A stretch of 64,000 bases of DNA from Candidatus Desulfofervidaceae bacterium. Its GTDB lineage: Bacteria > Desulfobacterota > Desulfofervidia > Desulfofervidales > Desulfofervidaceae. Shown piece after piece: positions 6,343 through 15,890 of this stretch (its first letter is position 1; the number at the start of each line of letters is the position of its first letter). The notes below the pieces were generated by a model. It was not told the origin of the DNA, searched no databases, and saw only the letters and a list, made by a program, of their open reading frames with translations. Both the position numbers and the translations under genes were made by a program. The DNA is taken from assembly GCA_027064585.1 (NCBI GenBank), contig JAMOPI010000010.1, positions 85,789-149,788 of the forward strand, written 5' to 3'.

Positions 6343-6601
6343 GGGAAGGTAGAAAAAATTTTTATCTCTTCAGGGTCAGGCAGAATTTGAATGTGTGTTA
6401 AATCACTAATTGCTAGGGCTACTGCCAGGGATAACTGCCAGATAACCATCAAGCTTAAGCAGGGTGCTAAAAAAACAGTCAGCAAATTAAAGGCCAGGTA
6501 TATATGCGCATAAAAATAGACGCTAGAAATAAGCCAGATTAAAATAGTCGGATTTAAAGCTAAGCCTTTTTATCCTTGCCCTTTGAATGGAAATCTGCTA
6601 A
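6343..6601. other. Intergenic stretch before the VapBC module
   Basis: I see no gene here. The open frames crossing it are low-complexity reads of the repeat clusters. It holds the region upstream of the vapBC promoter. Confidence 0.5.
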
Positions 6602-6620
6602 TATATTATATGATAATATA
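6602..6620 (+). promoter_or_regulatory. Operator-like inverted repeat upstream of VapBC
   Basis: TATATTAT (6602-6609) and ATAATATA (6613-6620) form a perfect inverted repeat with a 3-bp spacer (ATG). It lies 16 bp before the antitoxin start and overlaps the likely -10 region. Ribbon-helix-helix antitoxins bind such sites to repress their operons. Confidence 0.6.
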
Positions 6621-6635
6621 AACTAGGAGTATCCT

Positions 6636-6872
6636 ATGCCTGCCATAAGTCTTTATCTGGAAAAAGAGCTGATATTCAGGTTAAAACGGGAAGCCCAAAA
6701 GAGGGGGGTATCTATTTCTTGCCTGGTCCGTGAAGCATTAGATAAGTATTTTGCAGCCGACAAAAGGGTTATGGCCAGAGAAAGAATTTTTGATTTGCTT
6801 AAACAAACACCCCTGGGAGAATGGGAAGAAGTAGAAAAAGAAAGGGAATTAGCCGATGCCTGTAGGGATTGA
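6636..6872 (+). CDS. vapB: Ribbon-helix-helix antitoxin (VapB type)
   Basis: A 78-residue protein; AGGAG lies about 8 bases before the ATG. Residues 1-45 form a CopG/Arc ribbon-helix-helix: a strand AISLYLEKEL, then helices RLKREAQKRGVSISCLVREA and LDKYFAA. The acidic C-terminus (GEWEEVEKERELADA) would bind the toxin. It overlaps vapC by 17 bp. It should bind the inverted repeat at 6602-6620 and repress the pair. Confidence 0.8.
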   Translation: MPAISLYLEKELIFRLKREAQKRGVSISCLVREALDKYFAADKRVMARERIFDLLKQTPLGEWEEVEKERELADACRD

Positions 6873-7251
6873 CACCGGTTTTTTCTATGCCTTAAAGCAG
6901 GCCCACCCCGTAGCCATACAGGTATGGCAGGAGAAAGAGATCGTTACCTGTGCGCTGGTGCTTTATGAGCTGCAAAAGAAATTGCTTAAAGGAGAGTTTA
7001 AGCATTGGCCTGCTTTTATAGAAAGCCTGAAAGAAGCGGTTACGATTGTAGAAATTAATACAGATATAGCCCTTAAAGCCGCTCATCTTGCACACGGTCT
7101 TGGAATGCCAGGAATAGATGCGCTAATTCTTGCAGCACTGCTTGAAGCCGGTTGCAAGGAGATATATACCACAGACGGCCATTTTGAGCTTTATAAGAAG
7201 AAAGGAGTTGAAATAATCAATCTGAATAAGTGCTTTCGGGGAACTGCTTGA
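6856..7251 (+). CDS. vapC: PIN-domain toxin VapC
   Basis: A 131-residue PIN-domain ribonuclease. The acidic metal-binding residues are visible: Asp6 (VGIDTGFFYAL), Glu38 (LVLYELQKK), Asp88 (MPGIDALILAAL) and Asp107 (YTTDGHF). VapC toxins cut tRNA or rRNA with Mg2+ when freed from VapB. The frame is intact, of normal length and coupled to vapB by overlap. A second, decayed module of the same type lies at 46437-47179. Confidence 0.88.
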   Translation: MPVGIDTGFFYALKQAHPVAIQVWQEKEIVTCALVLYELQKKLLKGEFKHWPAFIESLKEAVTIVEINTDIALKAAHLAHGLGMPGIDALILAALLEAGCKEIYTTDGHFELYKKKGVEIINLNKCFRGTA

Positions 7252-7348
7252 GGTCATTAAAATCCTTGACTTTTTGTTCCTTTGCTGTTAACTTAACATT
7301 AGGGAGTTAAGAAGTTTCTCCTGCTCAGGTAGGGAAAGGAGTACAGCC

Positions 7349-7611
7349 ATGAAAAAAGCAGCCATTCTTTACTGCATGTTTTTAGGCTTCTACATGCTTG
7401 TACCTGGATTGTCTCTGGGTGTCAGATTGCTCGACCTATACCTCTGGTAGCATTCGGTCTGCCTGTGTGGATGGGGCTGGAGAAGGTGAGCGATAAGGTG
7501 GCTGAGCATGTCAGGCCGTTGACGGAGGAAGAGAAGGAAAATTTGGATGAAGATGATTATTGGTGGGATGTTGCTGATCCCGCTAGCCCTCTTTACGAAT
7601 CCGAAAATTAA
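7349..7611 (+). pseudogene. Small exported protein with probable frameshift
   Basis: From ATG 7349 (AAAGGAG upstream) the frame reads like a signal peptide (MKKAAILYCMFLGFYMLVPG) but stops at TAG after 33 residues. From the middle of this stretch another frame is open to TAA 7609-7611, reading ARPIPLVAFGLPVWMGLEKV, then SDKVAEHVRPLTEEEKENLD and DDYWWDVADPASPLYE. A shift of frame near 7430 would give an exported acidic protein of about 87 residues. Otherwise the second part could start at GTG/ATG near 7460. No family is recognised. A strong terminator follows at 7648. Confidence 0.4.
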
Positions 7612-7647
7612 AAAAAATTAAAATTAAATGCTATTAAAGAGCATTAT

Positions 7648-7675
7648 CGGGCCCGAAATCCGGGCCCGTTTTTTT
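7648..7675 (+). terminator. Intrinsic terminator
   Basis: The palindromic stem CGGGCCCG (7648-7655) pairs with CGGGCCCG (7661-7668) around AAATC, followed by seven T. It ends transcription of the plus-strand genes before it. Confidence 0.85.
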
Positions 7676-7888
7676 ATTTCTTCCCCGCCTCTTCTAACTG
7701 CTTCACGGCCTCGCTGTGAGGAGCATCTTCATTGGGAAATCTGCTGGCACCTTCCTTGTAAAGCCTGCCTGCCTCTATCCCTGTTTCAATTCCCTTACCT
7801 ACTCCTTTAGCTACCATTTCTCCTGTTTTGCCTACAACTCCTGCAACAGGACCAACACTTTCAAGATTTTTGTCAATGCTGGGAGTAT
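7674..7888 (-). pseudogene. C-terminal gene fragment, unknown
   Basis: The minus-strand frame reads SIDKNLESVGPVAGVVGKTG, EMVAKGVGKGIETGIEAGRL and YKEGASRFPNEDAPHSEAVK, ending QLEEAGKK at TAA 7674-7676. It looks like coding sequence (Gly/Ala-rich, then charged) but has no start codon. Its 5' side runs into the 17-bp inverted repeat at 7881-7925, in front of an in-frame TGA. It appears to be cut off there by rearrangement. Family not recognised. Confidence 0.4.
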
Positions 7889-7925
7889 ATTTAATTCATT
7901 CAGACACAGAATTAAATATACTCCC
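7881..7925. repeat. Perfect 17-bp inverted repeat
   Basis: GGGAGTATATTTAATTC (7881-7897) and its exact complement GAATTAAATATACTCCC (7909-7925) face each other across 11 nt. It is too AT-rich for a classic terminator and lacks a T tract. It looks like two insertion-sequence ends abutted head to head, or a short remnant element, and it marks the breakpoint of the gene fragment at 7674-7888. Confidence 0.6.
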
Positions 7926-8024
7926 CTCGCCACGGCTATGCAGGGAAAACGGTTTATATTCCGACGGCTAACAAAAGAAGGGAAGATATAAAGAAGAAAA
8001 TTTTAAAATTGGCCAGAGAAGAAT

Positions 8025-8053
8025 GTGTCCTGCCCCTCATGGGGGCAGGACAC
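8025..8053. other. GC-rich hairpin
   Basis: GTGTCCTGCCC (8025-8035) pairs with GGGCAGGACAC (8043-8053) around a 7-nt loop. No T run follows, so terminator activity is doubtful. Between 8054 and 8541 I see no credible gene, only the IS-end-like repeat at 8353. Confidence 0.5.
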
Positions 8054-8352
8054 TACCTCCTCCATTAAGCATGAGCACAAGGGGTAAAACAAAGTCTTTT
8101 GGTTTGTAACCTCTACCCACTTTTGGGCATAGGCAAATATTTATCTGTTCTTTGATTAAGCCTTAATCCATGAAGAAACTCACCAAATAAAACTAAACCT
8201 GCTCTGGGAGTGATAACTTCGTAAGTCTTCTCTAAAATACTTTAACTCTTTTTTTGTTTTATTGTTGTTCTTACCCCGGGAGTGTGTTTTTACCTTTTAG
8301 GTGAAAGGTATTTTAAAAAAGTTGTTTTATTATGGCATACTTCCGGGGGTTC

Positions 8353-8377
8353 TTGGAGGGCAATCACGGATTTTGGG
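8353..8377 (+). repeat. Solo copy of an IS-end-like 25-bp repeat
   Basis: TTGGAGGGC (8353-8361) followed by AATCACGGATTTTGGG (8362-8377). The same 25 bp with one change occur inverted at 29261-29285, and the GATTTTGGG end matches the repeat after the IS4-type transposase (655-674). It is likely a leftover terminal repeat. Confidence 0.5.
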
Positions 8378-8541
8378 AAAAGAGTGTATTAGCGCTCTCT
8401 CGTTTCTATTTTGGAGGTTTTCTTTTTGGAGAGACGTTCCTTTCCCTCTTTTTTCAACTTCTGCTTTTGAACACCCTTCCTGACAGACTAGACAAAACCT
8501 CAAATTCTGCGCATAATGGGGTTAATTTTAGGTGAGAGAAA

Positions 8542-10434
8542 ATGCTTGCCCGTATTTTTGGACCTAAGGGATTACTGGCGCAAAAACTACCCCAGTTTGA
8601 ATGGCGGGCCACGCAACTGGAAATGGCCGAAAAGGTAGCCTCTGCCCTTAAAGAAGACCGTCTGCTTATCGTTGAAGCTGGGACCGGCACGGGTAAGACC
8701 TTTGCCTACCTTATTCCGGCCATTTTAAGCGGCAAAAAAATAGTTATTTCTACAGGGACAAAAAGCCTTCAGGATCAACTATTTCGTAAGGATGTTCCTT
8801 TGCTTGAAAGGATTTTAGGACAAAAATTGGACGTAGTTTATCTTAAAGGTCGTCGTAATTACCTTTGTCTTTGGCGATGGCAGGAGATACAAAGAGGAAG
8901 GCTGAATTTACCTCCTTCAACCGAGATAAAGCTTATTTCATCCTGGCTTAAAGAAACAGAAACCGGCGACATTGCTGAGGCACCTGTTTCACCAGAGTGG
9001 CCTGGCTGGGCCAATTTTACAGCCAGCACTGAGCAATGTTTAGGCCAGAAGTGTCCCTTTTGGCGGGAGTGCTTTATTAGTAAAATACGCCTTAAGGCGC
9101 AAAAGGCATTATTAATTGTTGTTAATCATCACCTCTTTATGGCTGACTTGGCTATAAAAGAAAGGGGACACGGCTGGGTTATTCCTCCCTATGAAGCCGT
9201 TATTTTTGATGAGGCCCATCAGTTAGAAGAAGTCGTCAGCGAATATTTTGGCGTAGAGGTAAGTAATCTGCGTATCAAAGAGTTGCTACGAGACATAAAG
9301 TCTTTTTTAGAACAACCCTTTCCTCCAGAATTAAACAAGGCCATGCAGCAGACATATTTGCAAAATGAGGCATTTTTTAAAACATTTGTAACTATTAAAG
9401 GCAGGGTAAGTTTAAGGCAGATCTTTACCCCCGTCGTTTTAGAAACAAGGGTGCAGGCCTTACAGGATAAGCTTTCTCACCTGTTAGAACTTATCCATAA
9501 GTGTAAGATGTCAGAGGAGGTAAAAGACAATCTAGAACAACGCATAAAGGTGATAAAGACGGATCTCAAATTTACCTGTGCCATGGATAAACCTGATTAT
9601 GCCTATTGGGCCGAGAAGCGCAAGCGCAGTGTTGCCATTGGCTGTTCCCCTATACGCGCAGACTTAATCCTTAGGAAAGTTCTTTATCCTAAGGTTAGAA
9701 GCATCATCTTTACCTCTGCTACCCTCAATGCCGGCGATGATTTTGGTTTTTTAAAGGCCAGCCTTGGTTTGCCTTCAGATACCGAAGGTGTTACCCTTGC
9801 CTCTCCGTTTGATTATCAACAGCAGGCCCTTTTATATCTACCCCCATCTATGCCTGATCCTAATGGACCTGATTTTATCAAGGCATCGGCTAAAGAGATT
9901 ATCAAAATCCTTTCTTCTTCCCAAGGAAGGGCGTTGGTGTTATTCACTAACATTCAAAATATGAAAGAGGTATATACGCTGGTGCGGCCACAGCTACCTT
10001 ATAAGATCTTTTTACAGGGAGAACAATCGCCGCCGCGCCTGTTGGAGATGTTTAAAAAAGATATCCATTCTGTGCTTTTTGCCACGGCCAGTTTTTGGGA
10101 AGGAATAGATGTGCCAGGTGAGACCCTAAGTTGTGTAATTATTGACCGTTTACCCTTTTCTGTTCCAGATGATCCCTTGGTGCAGGCCAAAACCGAAGTA
10201 TTAAAGGCTCAAGGCAAAAGTCCCTTTTGGTGCTACCAGGTGCCGCAGGCCATCATCAGCCTTAAACAAGGGCTGGGACGACTCATTCGGCACCGTCAGG
10301 ATAGAGGCGTGCTGGCCATCCTGGATCCCCGCTTGTACACAAAGAGCTATGGTCACCGTTTTTTACAGAACTTACCCTCTTGCAAAATTACTAAGGATAT
10401 AAAGGATGTGGAGAAATTTTTTAAGCAAGTTTAA
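8542..10434 (+). CDS. dinG: DinG-like ATP-dependent DNA helicase
   Basis: A 630-residue superfamily 2 helicase of the XPD/DinG group. It has Walker A at about 45-52 (EAGTGTGKT), the DEAH box at 223-226 (IFDEAHQLEE), and motif VI near the end (GLGRLIRHRQDRG). Cys109, Cys166, Cys171 and Cys177 are placed like the four ligands of the XPD/DinG 4Fe-4S cluster. Such enzymes unwind DNA 5'-3' and clear D-loops, R-loops and replication blocks. No exonuclease domain is present at the N-terminus. Its end overlaps the PAP2 gene by 29 bp, so the two are probably co-transcribed. Confidence 0.9.
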   Translation: MLARIFGPKGLLAQKLPQFEWRATQLEMAEKVASALKEDRLLIVEAGTGTGKTFAYLIPAILSGKKIVISTGTKSLQDQLFRKDVPLLERILGQKLDVVYLKGRRNYLCLWRWQEIQRGRLNLPPSTEIKLISSWLKETETGDIAEAPVSPEWPGWANFTASTEQCLGQKCPFWRECFISKIRLKAQKALLIVVNHHLFMADLAIKERGHGWVIPPYEAVIFDEAHQLEEVVSEYFGVEVSNLRIKELLRDIKSFLEQPFPPELNKAMQQTYLQNEAFFKTFVTIKGRVSLRQIFTPVVLETRVQALQDKLSHLLELIHKCKMSEEVKDNLEQRIKVIKTDLKFTCAMDKPDYAYWAEKRKRSVAIGCSPIRADLILRKVLYPKVRSIIFTSATLNAGDDFGFLKASLGLPSDTEGVTLASPFDYQQQALLYLPPSMPDPNGPDFIKASAKEIIKILSSSQGRALVLFTNIQNMKEVYTLVRPQLPYKIFLQGEQSPPRLLEMFKKDIHSVLFATASFWEGIDVPGETLSCVIIDRLPFSVPDDPLVQAKTEVLKAQGKSPFWCYQVPQAIISLKQGLGRLIRHRQDRGVLAILDPRLYTKSYGHRFLQNLPSCKITKDIKDVEKFFKQV

Positions 10435-11281
10435 GCCTTTACCCTATGACATTTTAAACAGTATTTTTGTGGCCTTTTTATTAGGCCTGAGTGCTGTTTT
10501 TCGCCACCGTTTGCCAAATGTAGGACATTTGGTTTGTGTTTACCTTGGCCTTTTACTCATGATTACCTTATGTAGCGTCCTTCCTGCTGATTTTGATAAA
10601 AGGATATCTCTTATTCACTTTTTTTATCCCTTAATCCTTGTGCCTATTGTCTTTGAGAGTCTGGGTAACTTAATTATTTATATTAACCTCCACTTTTGGG
10701 ATCCAACCCTGGCTCGCCTGGACACTCTTATTTGCGGTGTTGCACCCTGTGTTTATCTACAAAGGTTTATACGTCCTTGGCTTACCGAAATCCTCCAACT
10801 GGCTTATATAAGTTATTATTTCATGCCCGCTATTTTAGGTATAGCCTTTTGGTGCCGTAAGGATAAGAGGCTCCCCAGCGCAATCTTTACCACTCTTTTG
10901 GGTTTTTATATTTCTTATATTGGTTATCTTCTCTTCCCAGCCCTGGGACCAAGGTTTTACCTGGCCGATCCCCATTGCGTTTATGAACATACTTTCCTTG
11001 CTAAACAGATTGCTCACTGTCTCAACGTGCTAGAACATAACAAGACCGATGCTTTTCCCAGTGGACATACCCAAATCAGCCTGATGTGTACCTATTTTGC
11101 AGGATACTTAGGGAAAAAATGGGCGGCCATCTACGCTATTCTGACCACCCTTTTAATCATCTCTACCATTTATTGCCGCTACCATTATCTGGTAGATGTC
11201 ATTGCTGGCATTCTTTTGGCTGGCATCTGTTTGAAAATTGCCCCCAAATTAGAGGCATGTCTCAAGCGCTTTGGCAATTAA
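10406..11281 (+). CDS. PAP2-superfamily membrane phosphatase
   Basis: A 291-residue membrane protein with about six hydrophobic segments. The PAP2 signature is split as usual: [10 protein letters not shown] (about residue 215) and [11 protein letters not shown] (about 260), with the catalytic His in each and a preceding GPR motif (ALGPRFY). PAP2 enzymes remove phosphate from lipid phosphates such as undecaprenyl diphosphate or phosphatidate. The arrangement is closer to the inositol-phosphoceramide-synthase-like (Aur1) branch than to small PgpB. The substrate cannot be read from sequence. Its 3' end overlaps leuB (opposite strand) by 33 bp. Confidence 0.8.
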   Translation: MWRNFLSKFKPLPYDILNSIFVAFLLGLSAVFRHRLPNVGHLVCVYLGLLLMITLCSVLPADFDKRISLIHFFYPLILVPIVFESLGNLIIYINLHFWDPTLARLDTLICGVAPCVYLQRFIRPWLTEILQLAYISYYFMPAILGIAFWCRKDKRLPSAIFTTLLGFYISYIGYLLFPALGPRFYLADPHCVYEHTFLAKQIAHCLNVLEHNKTDAFPSGHTQISLMCTYFAGYLGKKWAAIYAILTTLLIISTIYCRYHYLVDVIAGILLAGICLKIAPKLEACLKRFGN

Positions 11282-12331
11282 ATCTCCCATTTTTTCTGTT
11301 CCAACCAAGGTCTTGCCCTCTTCCCAGATGTCCTTGGTGCGGTAGCCTTGGTTTAAGACGGTCTGGACTGCCTTATCAATGGCTACTTCCAGATCAGGCC
11401 GATCAAAGCTATAGGTGAACATCATACCCACAGAGTTGATTGTGGCGATGGGGTTGGCAATGTCCTGACCAGCAATATCCGGGGCCGAGCCATGAATAGG
11501 TTCATAAAGGCCAGTTTTGCCACCAATGCTGGCCGAGGGTAGCATACCCAAAGAACCGGTCAGCATGGCGCAGGCATCACTTAGAATGTCACCAAAGATG
11601 TTGGTCGTAAGGATGACATCAAATTGTTTGGGCCAGCGGATAATCTGCATGGCCGCATTGTCTACATACATGTGAGATAGCTCTATATCAGGATAATCCT
11701 TATGTACCTCTGTAACTACCTCTCGCCAAAGCACGGTTGCCTCTAAGACGTTGGCCTTATCCACGCTGATCACTCTTTTTCTGCGCCTTCTGGCCGTTTC
11801 AAAGGCTACCTTGGCGATACGTCTGATTTCATGTTCCCTGTATTTTAAGGTATTTATGCCCACCCTTTCTCCATTCTCTACAATTATTCCCCTTGGTTCA
11901 CCAAAATAGATACCACTTGTTAACTCTCTAACGACCATTACATCCACGCCCTGTACCACCTCTGGCTTAAGGGAAGAAGCACCGAGTAAGGCATCATAAA
12001 GCTTGGCTGGACGCAGGTTAGCAAAGGCCTCAAGAAGCTTGCGCAGACCCAATAACGCCTTCTCTGGCCTGATGTCAAAGTCCAAATTATCCCACTTAGG
12101 GCCACCTACGGCCCCAAGTAATACGGCATTGGCCTTTAAGACCAAATCCTGGGTTTCCTGCGGAAAGGGTACGCCAAATTTGTCAATGGCACATCCTCCG
12201 ATTAATCCTTCTTTCAGCTCAAAGGAAAGGTCTGTCTTCTTTTCAATCACGCGTAGGACCTTTAAGGCCTGCCGCATAATTTCTGGTCCAATTCCGTCTC
12301 CAGGTAAAACGGCAATGTTAAAAACCGGCAT
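11249..12331 (-). CDS. leuB: 3-isopropylmalate dehydrogenase
   Basis: Oxidises and decarboxylates 3-isopropylmalate to 2-oxoisocaproate, the third committed step of leucine synthesis. The start was placed at ATG 12331 because GGAGG precedes it, giving 360 residues, the normal size. Visible motifs: [11 protein letters not shown] at the N-terminus, [32 protein letters not shown] and the metal/substrate region [19 protein letters not shown]. It lies alone, 12 kb from leuA, in contrast to the usual leuABCD cluster, and resB is transcribed just before it on the same strand. Confidence 0.95.
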   Translation of the reverse strand: MPVFNIAVLPGDGIGPEIMRQALKVLRVIEKKTDLSFELKEGLIGGCAIDKFGVPFPQETQDLVLKANAVLLGAVGGPKWDNLDFDIRPEKALLGLRKLLEAFANLRPAKLYDALLGASSLKPEVVQGVDVMVVRELTSGIYFGEPRGIIVENGERVGINTLKYREHEIRRIAKVAFETARRRRKRVISVDKANVLEATVLWREVVTEVHKDYPDIELSHMYVDNAAMQIIRWPKQFDVILTTNIFGDILSDACAMLTGSLGMLPSASIGGKTGLYEPIHGSAPDIAGQDIANPIATINSVGMMFTYSFDRPDLEVAIDKAVQTVLNQGYRTKDIWEEGKTLVGTEKMGDLIAKALETCL

Positions 12332-12353
12332 AAGCTCCTCCACTTATAAGGGT

Positions 12354-13697
12354 TTATCCATTCAGATTTTCTTGGATCTTTCTTGTCCATTTCGCGAAGA
12401 TAGGTTTAAAGGCATGCTTACGTTTACCGGCCATTCCTCCTATCCATACCTGACATCCTTTTTCGCAAGGCTCAAGCCTTATCCACAATCTTTGGGGAAT
12501 GATAAAAAAGCTAACCATCAATCCCCCAATTAACACTAAACAACCCAACCAAACAACCCACCTTCCAGGATCCTTTCTTACTTCTATGCCTGTATACCGG
12601 GTAAAGTCTTTCACCACAAATACATATTTATCCTTGCGGTGCATGGCGTCAAATTCAGGAAAGTTGCTTAAGAGGATAATTTCTTCTTTCTTTTTTTGGT
12701 TGGGGCGGGTTAAAATCAGCAAAAAGGCAGGTCCAAGATTGCGAAAATCACTCGTGGCATTAACCAGTTTTATTGTACCTAAATTATGGGGAAGAGACAC
12801 TTCTCTGTTAAACGGTACCGTCACATAGAATTTTTTACCTATATTCCGTTCTATAATTTCTAAATGAATGGTGGGATTAGAGGCGACACCAAAATTAGCC
12901 TGATAAAAGCGATAGCCCTTATAATCCAAAGGCGAATTGACTTTAATGGTGGTTTTAAATCTTTTGTTTCGATCAATGAGGGTAATATAAGAACAATATT
13001 CTTTGGGTATTCCATTTTGATAGTATTTCACTACAAACTTATCACACTTAAGACTAAAAGGCAGATTGTATAACTGATGGTGCCTTCTTCCTTCTAAAAA
13101 GACAGTATTACTTCTTTCTCCCTCTGCAATGAACATCATGCCTGAAAAACCAAAAATAGAACTGATTAAGGCACCGATAAGGACAATTAAAATGCCGGCA
13201 TGGATAATGTAAGGGCCTAAATAGCTGATATGACCTTTCTTAAGGTGAAAGGTAAGTCCTAGATTGTCTTCTACCGTTGATAATTCTCCATGTTCCTTTT
13301 TTAGCACGCCCAAGAGTTTTTCTTTGGCTTCCTTTAGCGATAATCTGGTCGTGCAATGTGTGGTCAAAGGCAAATGCTCAAAGAATGTTTTATCAATAAC
13401 CTTTTTTTCTAAGCGGTATAACCTCCAGGTTTTGGGCCATCTCTCTAGGGAACAGACGATGAGGTTGATAGAGAAAAGGACTAGAAGGAATTGAAACCAA
13501 GAACAATGGTAGATGTCGTAAAGACTTAATGCATTTATCAATTTAGCGCCTACACTGCCAAATGCATGCGTATATACTTGGGGCGGTTCATTTTGAGGCA
13601 AAAGTGTACCAATGGTACAAGCAATAGCTAAAAAAATTAGTAAAAAAATAGTAAGTTTTACTGATTTAAAAAAGGTCAAAACTTTTTTCATAAACAC
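12354..13697 (-). CDS. resB: Cytochrome c biogenesis protein ResB
   Basis: A 447-residue ResB/Ccs1-family protein of the system II (CcsBA) heme-attachment machinery. N-terminal membrane spans at about 12-32 (FLLIFLAIACTIGTLLPQNE) and 65-85, another at about 150-175, a large outside domain, then a last span near 385-410 (VVWLGCLVLIGGLMVSFFII). With CcsA it delivers heme across the membrane to apocytochromes. The partner ccsA is 15 kb away (28378-29199) beside hemA. GTG (13697) or ATG (13691) could be the start. A promoter is visible at 13723-13751. Confidence 0.9.
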   Translation of the reverse strand: MFMKKVLTFFKSVKLTIFLLIFLAIACTIGTLLPQNEPPQVYTHAFGSVGAKLINALSLYDIYHCSWFQFLLVLFSINLIVCSLERWPKTWRLYRLEKKVIDKTFFEHLPLTTHCTTRLSLKEAKEKLLGVLKKEHGELSTVEDNLGLTFHLKKGHISYLGPYIIHAGILIVLIGALISSIFGFSGMMFIAEGERSNTVFLEGRRHHQLYNLPFSLKCDKFVVKYYQNGIPKEYCSYITLIDRNKRFKTTIKVNSPLDYKGYRFYQANFGVASNPTIHLEIIERNIGKKFYVTVPFNREVSLPHNLGTIKLVNATSDFRNLGPAFLLILTRPNQKKKEEIILLSNFPEFDAMHRKDKYVFVVKDFTRYTGIEVRKDPGRWVVWLGCLVLIGGLMVSFFIIPQRLWIRLEPCEKGCQVWIGGMAGKRKHAFKPIFAKWTRKIQENLNG

Positions 13698-13722
13698 TTC
13701 TCTTTAAGCTTAATTTCGGATC

Positions 13723-13751
13723 AAAGTAGCATTCATATCCTAGTGTGTCAA
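13723..13751 (-). promoter_or_regulatory. Promoter of resB
   Basis: On the minus strand: TTGACA (13751-13746), a 17-bp spacer, TACTTT (13728-13723). It sits about 25 bp before the resB start. Confidence 0.5.
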
Positions 13752-13830
13752 TAGGATGACCAGTTAAGACATAAGAACGCAAATAGACCTCAAAAAGGGA
13801 AGGCCGCAGATAAAGAATTACAAAAAATGG

Positions 13831-13920
13831 CGGAGAGAGCGGGATTCGAACCCGCGGTAGGGCTTCTAACCCTACACTCGCTTAGCAGGCGAGCGCCTTC
13901 GACCACTCGGCCATCTCTCC
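13831..13920 (-). tRNA. tRNA-Ser (anticodon GCT)
   Basis: A 90-nt class II tRNA starting GGAGAGATGGCCGAGTGG. The anticodon loop is CTGCTAA (GCT, for AGC/AGU codons). There is a long variable arm (TGTAGGGTTAGAAGCCCTAC), a T arm GGTTCGAATCC, and acceptor TCTCTCC with discriminator G. An encoded CCA lies at 13828-13830. Confidence 0.95.
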
Positions 13921-13942
13921 GCGTTTAACCATTTCACGCTGG

Positions 13943-14033
13943 CGGAGGGAGAGGGATTTGAACCCCCGGAGGGCCCTTTAAGACCCTCAGCGGTTTTCAA
14001 GACCGCCGCCTTCAACCACTCGGCCATCCCTCC
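13943..14033 (-). tRNA. tRNA-Ser (anticodon TGA)
   Basis: A 91-nt class II tRNA starting GGAGGGATGGCCGAGTGG. The anticodon loop is CTTGAAA (TGA, for UCN codons). The long variable arm GAGGGTCTTAAAGGGCCCTC forms a stem. Encoded CCA at 13940-13942. It is 22 bp upstream of tRNA-Ser(GCT) on the same strand, so the two are likely one transcript. Confidence 0.95.
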
Positions 14034-14162
14034 AAATTCATTAAAATAAGTAGCATGGTTTCCAAGTATAGTCAAGGCTTAAGGAGTCTTTTTCAGGTTA
14101 TCTCCTTTCTTTCCATTTTTTAGAAAATGTGGTAAAAGCCCTAAAGGGAGGTGCTTGGTAGG

Positions 14163-15890
14163 ATGAATCTTTCATTGGCTGGGATTATAGCTGTGGCCAA
14201 AGGGGAGAAGCCTGGTGATTTGTTATTAAAAAATGCCAAGGTGGTGAATGTCTTTACGGGTGAAATAGAGGAGGCGGATGTTGTTATTGTAGATAAATAT
14301 ATTGCTGGAATTGGCAATTACAGTGAGGCTAAGCAAGTTATTAATCTCAAGCATAGGTATCTCATCCCTGGTCTTATGGATGCCCATCTTCATCTGGAAA
14401 GCACATTACTTACGCCTGCTGCCTTTGCGGCGAGTGTCCTTCCTCATGGCACGACCTCTGTCTTTATTGATCCCCATGAAATTGCCAATGTATTGGGTAT
14501 AAATGGAATTAATTATTTGCTAAAAGCGACGGAGGACGTCTGGCTTAACTTCTTTATTCTCATTCCTTCTTGTGTGCCGGCTACGCATCTGGAGACGGCT
14601 GGAGCTGAGATTACAGCTACAGATATTGCCAAACTGCTTCATCATCCGCGTGTTGTGGGACTGGCAGAAATGATGAACTATCCAGGGGTGTTAAATGGAG
14701 ATGATTCTGTCTTACAAAAAATCAAGACTGCCCAGCGTGCCCAAAAGGTGATAGATGGCCATGCTCCCTTTGTGCGGGGAAAAGACCTGCAGGCTTATGT
14801 GAGTGCAGGTATTGACTCTGACCATGAAACAACTAGGCTTGATGAGGCCAAAGAAAAGCTTGCCGCAGGGATGTGGTTGATGATAAGGGAGGGCACGGCG
14901 GCCAAGAATTTGCATTCCCTTTTGCCGGCCGTAAATGCATTTAGCCTTCACCGTTGCCTCTTTTGCACCGATGATAAAGAGGCAGCCGATTTGCTTAAAG
15001 AAGGTCATATTGATTATATTATCCGTCTGGCGATAAAGGCAGGTTTAAATCCTGTTTGGGCAATAAAGATGGCCACTTTTAACTGTGCGCAGCGCTTTGG
15101 ATTAAAGGGAATTGGTGCGGTTGCGCCTGGTTATATAGCGGATATGGCCGTGGTAGAGGATTTAGAGAATTTTGAGGTTGTTATGACCATAAAAGACGGA
15201 GAGGTAGTCTTTGAAGAAGGAGTATTAAAGGTACAGCCCTCTGTTTATGTTGAGCCACAGGTAACCAATACCATTAACATAGCTGAGATAACCCCAGAAA
15301 GTTTCAAACTAAAAATAACTTCCAATCGTGCCCATGTTATTGGTTTGGTTGAAGGACAGATTGTTACCGAACACCTGATAAAAGAAGTCAAAAGGAATAA
15401 GCAGGGAGAGGTTATTTCCGATCCCGATAGGGATATATTAAAAATGGCCGTGATAGAAAGACATCAGGCTAGTGGGAATATTGGTTTGGGATTGCTTTCT
15501 GGGCTTGGGCTTAAAAGAGGAGCCATAGCCCAAACCGTGGCCCATGACAGTCATAACCTTATCGTTGTTGGCACTAACGATCAGGACATGTATGTGGCGG
15601 TAAAGGCCATTAAGGCCATGCAAGGTGGCTTTGTGGTGGTAGAAAATGGCATGGTCAAGGCAGGTCTTTCTCTGCCAATTGCGGGGCTTATTTCACCCCT
15701 TAAGGCCGAAGAAGTGGCCTTACATATGGAACAATTATGCGCTACAGCCAAACAATTGGGAGTTATACTTCAAAATCCCTTTTTGTCCCTCGCCTTTGTC
15801 GCCCTGCCTGTGATTCCCAAATTGCGCCTTACGGATAAAGGGCTGGTGGATGTAGAAAAATTTGCGTTCATTCCCCTGGAGGCAACATGA
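14163..15890 (+). CDS. ade: Adenine deaminase
   Basis: Converts adenine to hypoxanthine and ammonia in purine salvage. It belongs to the amidohydrolase superfamily. Visible motifs: metal-binding [11 protein letters not shown] (about residue 75), [24 protein letters not shown], and the C-terminal ade domain with [20 protein letters not shown]. The ATG at 14163 fits the AGGGAGG ribosome site better than the upstream GTG, giving 575 residues, normal for the family. It overlaps dtd by 4 bp, heading a three-gene operon. Confidence 0.93.
   Translation: MNLSLAGIIAVAKGEKPGDLLLKNAKVVNVFTGEIEEADVVIVDKYIAGIGNYSEAKQVINLKHRYLIPGLMDAHLHLESTLLTPAAFAASVLPHGTTSVFIDPHEIANVLGINGINYLLKATEDVWLNFFILIPSCVPATHLETAGAEITATDIAKLLHHPRVVGLAEMMNYPGVLNGDDSVLQKIKTAQRAQKVIDGHAPFVRGKDLQAYVSAGIDSDHETTRLDEAKEKLAAGMWLMIREGTAAKNLHSLLPAVNAFSLHRCLFCTDDKEAADLLKEGHIDYIIRLAIKAGLNPVWAIKMATFNCAQRFGLKGIGAVAPGYIADMAVVEDLENFEVVMTIKDGEVVFEEGVLKVQPSVYVEPQVTNTINIAEITPESFKLKITSNRAHVIGLVEGQIVTEHLIKEVKRNKQGEVISDPDRDILKMAVIERHQASGNIGLGLLSGLGLKRGAIAQTVAHDSHNLIVVGTNDQDMYVAVKAIKAMQGGFVVVENGMVKAGLSLPIAGLISPLKAEEVALHMEQLCATAKQLGVILQNPFLSLAFVALPVIPKLRLTDKGLVDVEKFAFIPLEAT

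Noticed and set aside
5850..6485. 211-residue minus-strand frame, with further frames on both strands over 5757-6221
   Set aside because: They are translations of the TGTCGCA/TGTGTCA repeats; all frames there are low-complexity and no domain is recognised.
8301..8535. Two overlapping plus-strand frames before dinG
   Set aside because: Low complexity, no ribosome site, and they cross the IS-end repeat at 8353-8377.
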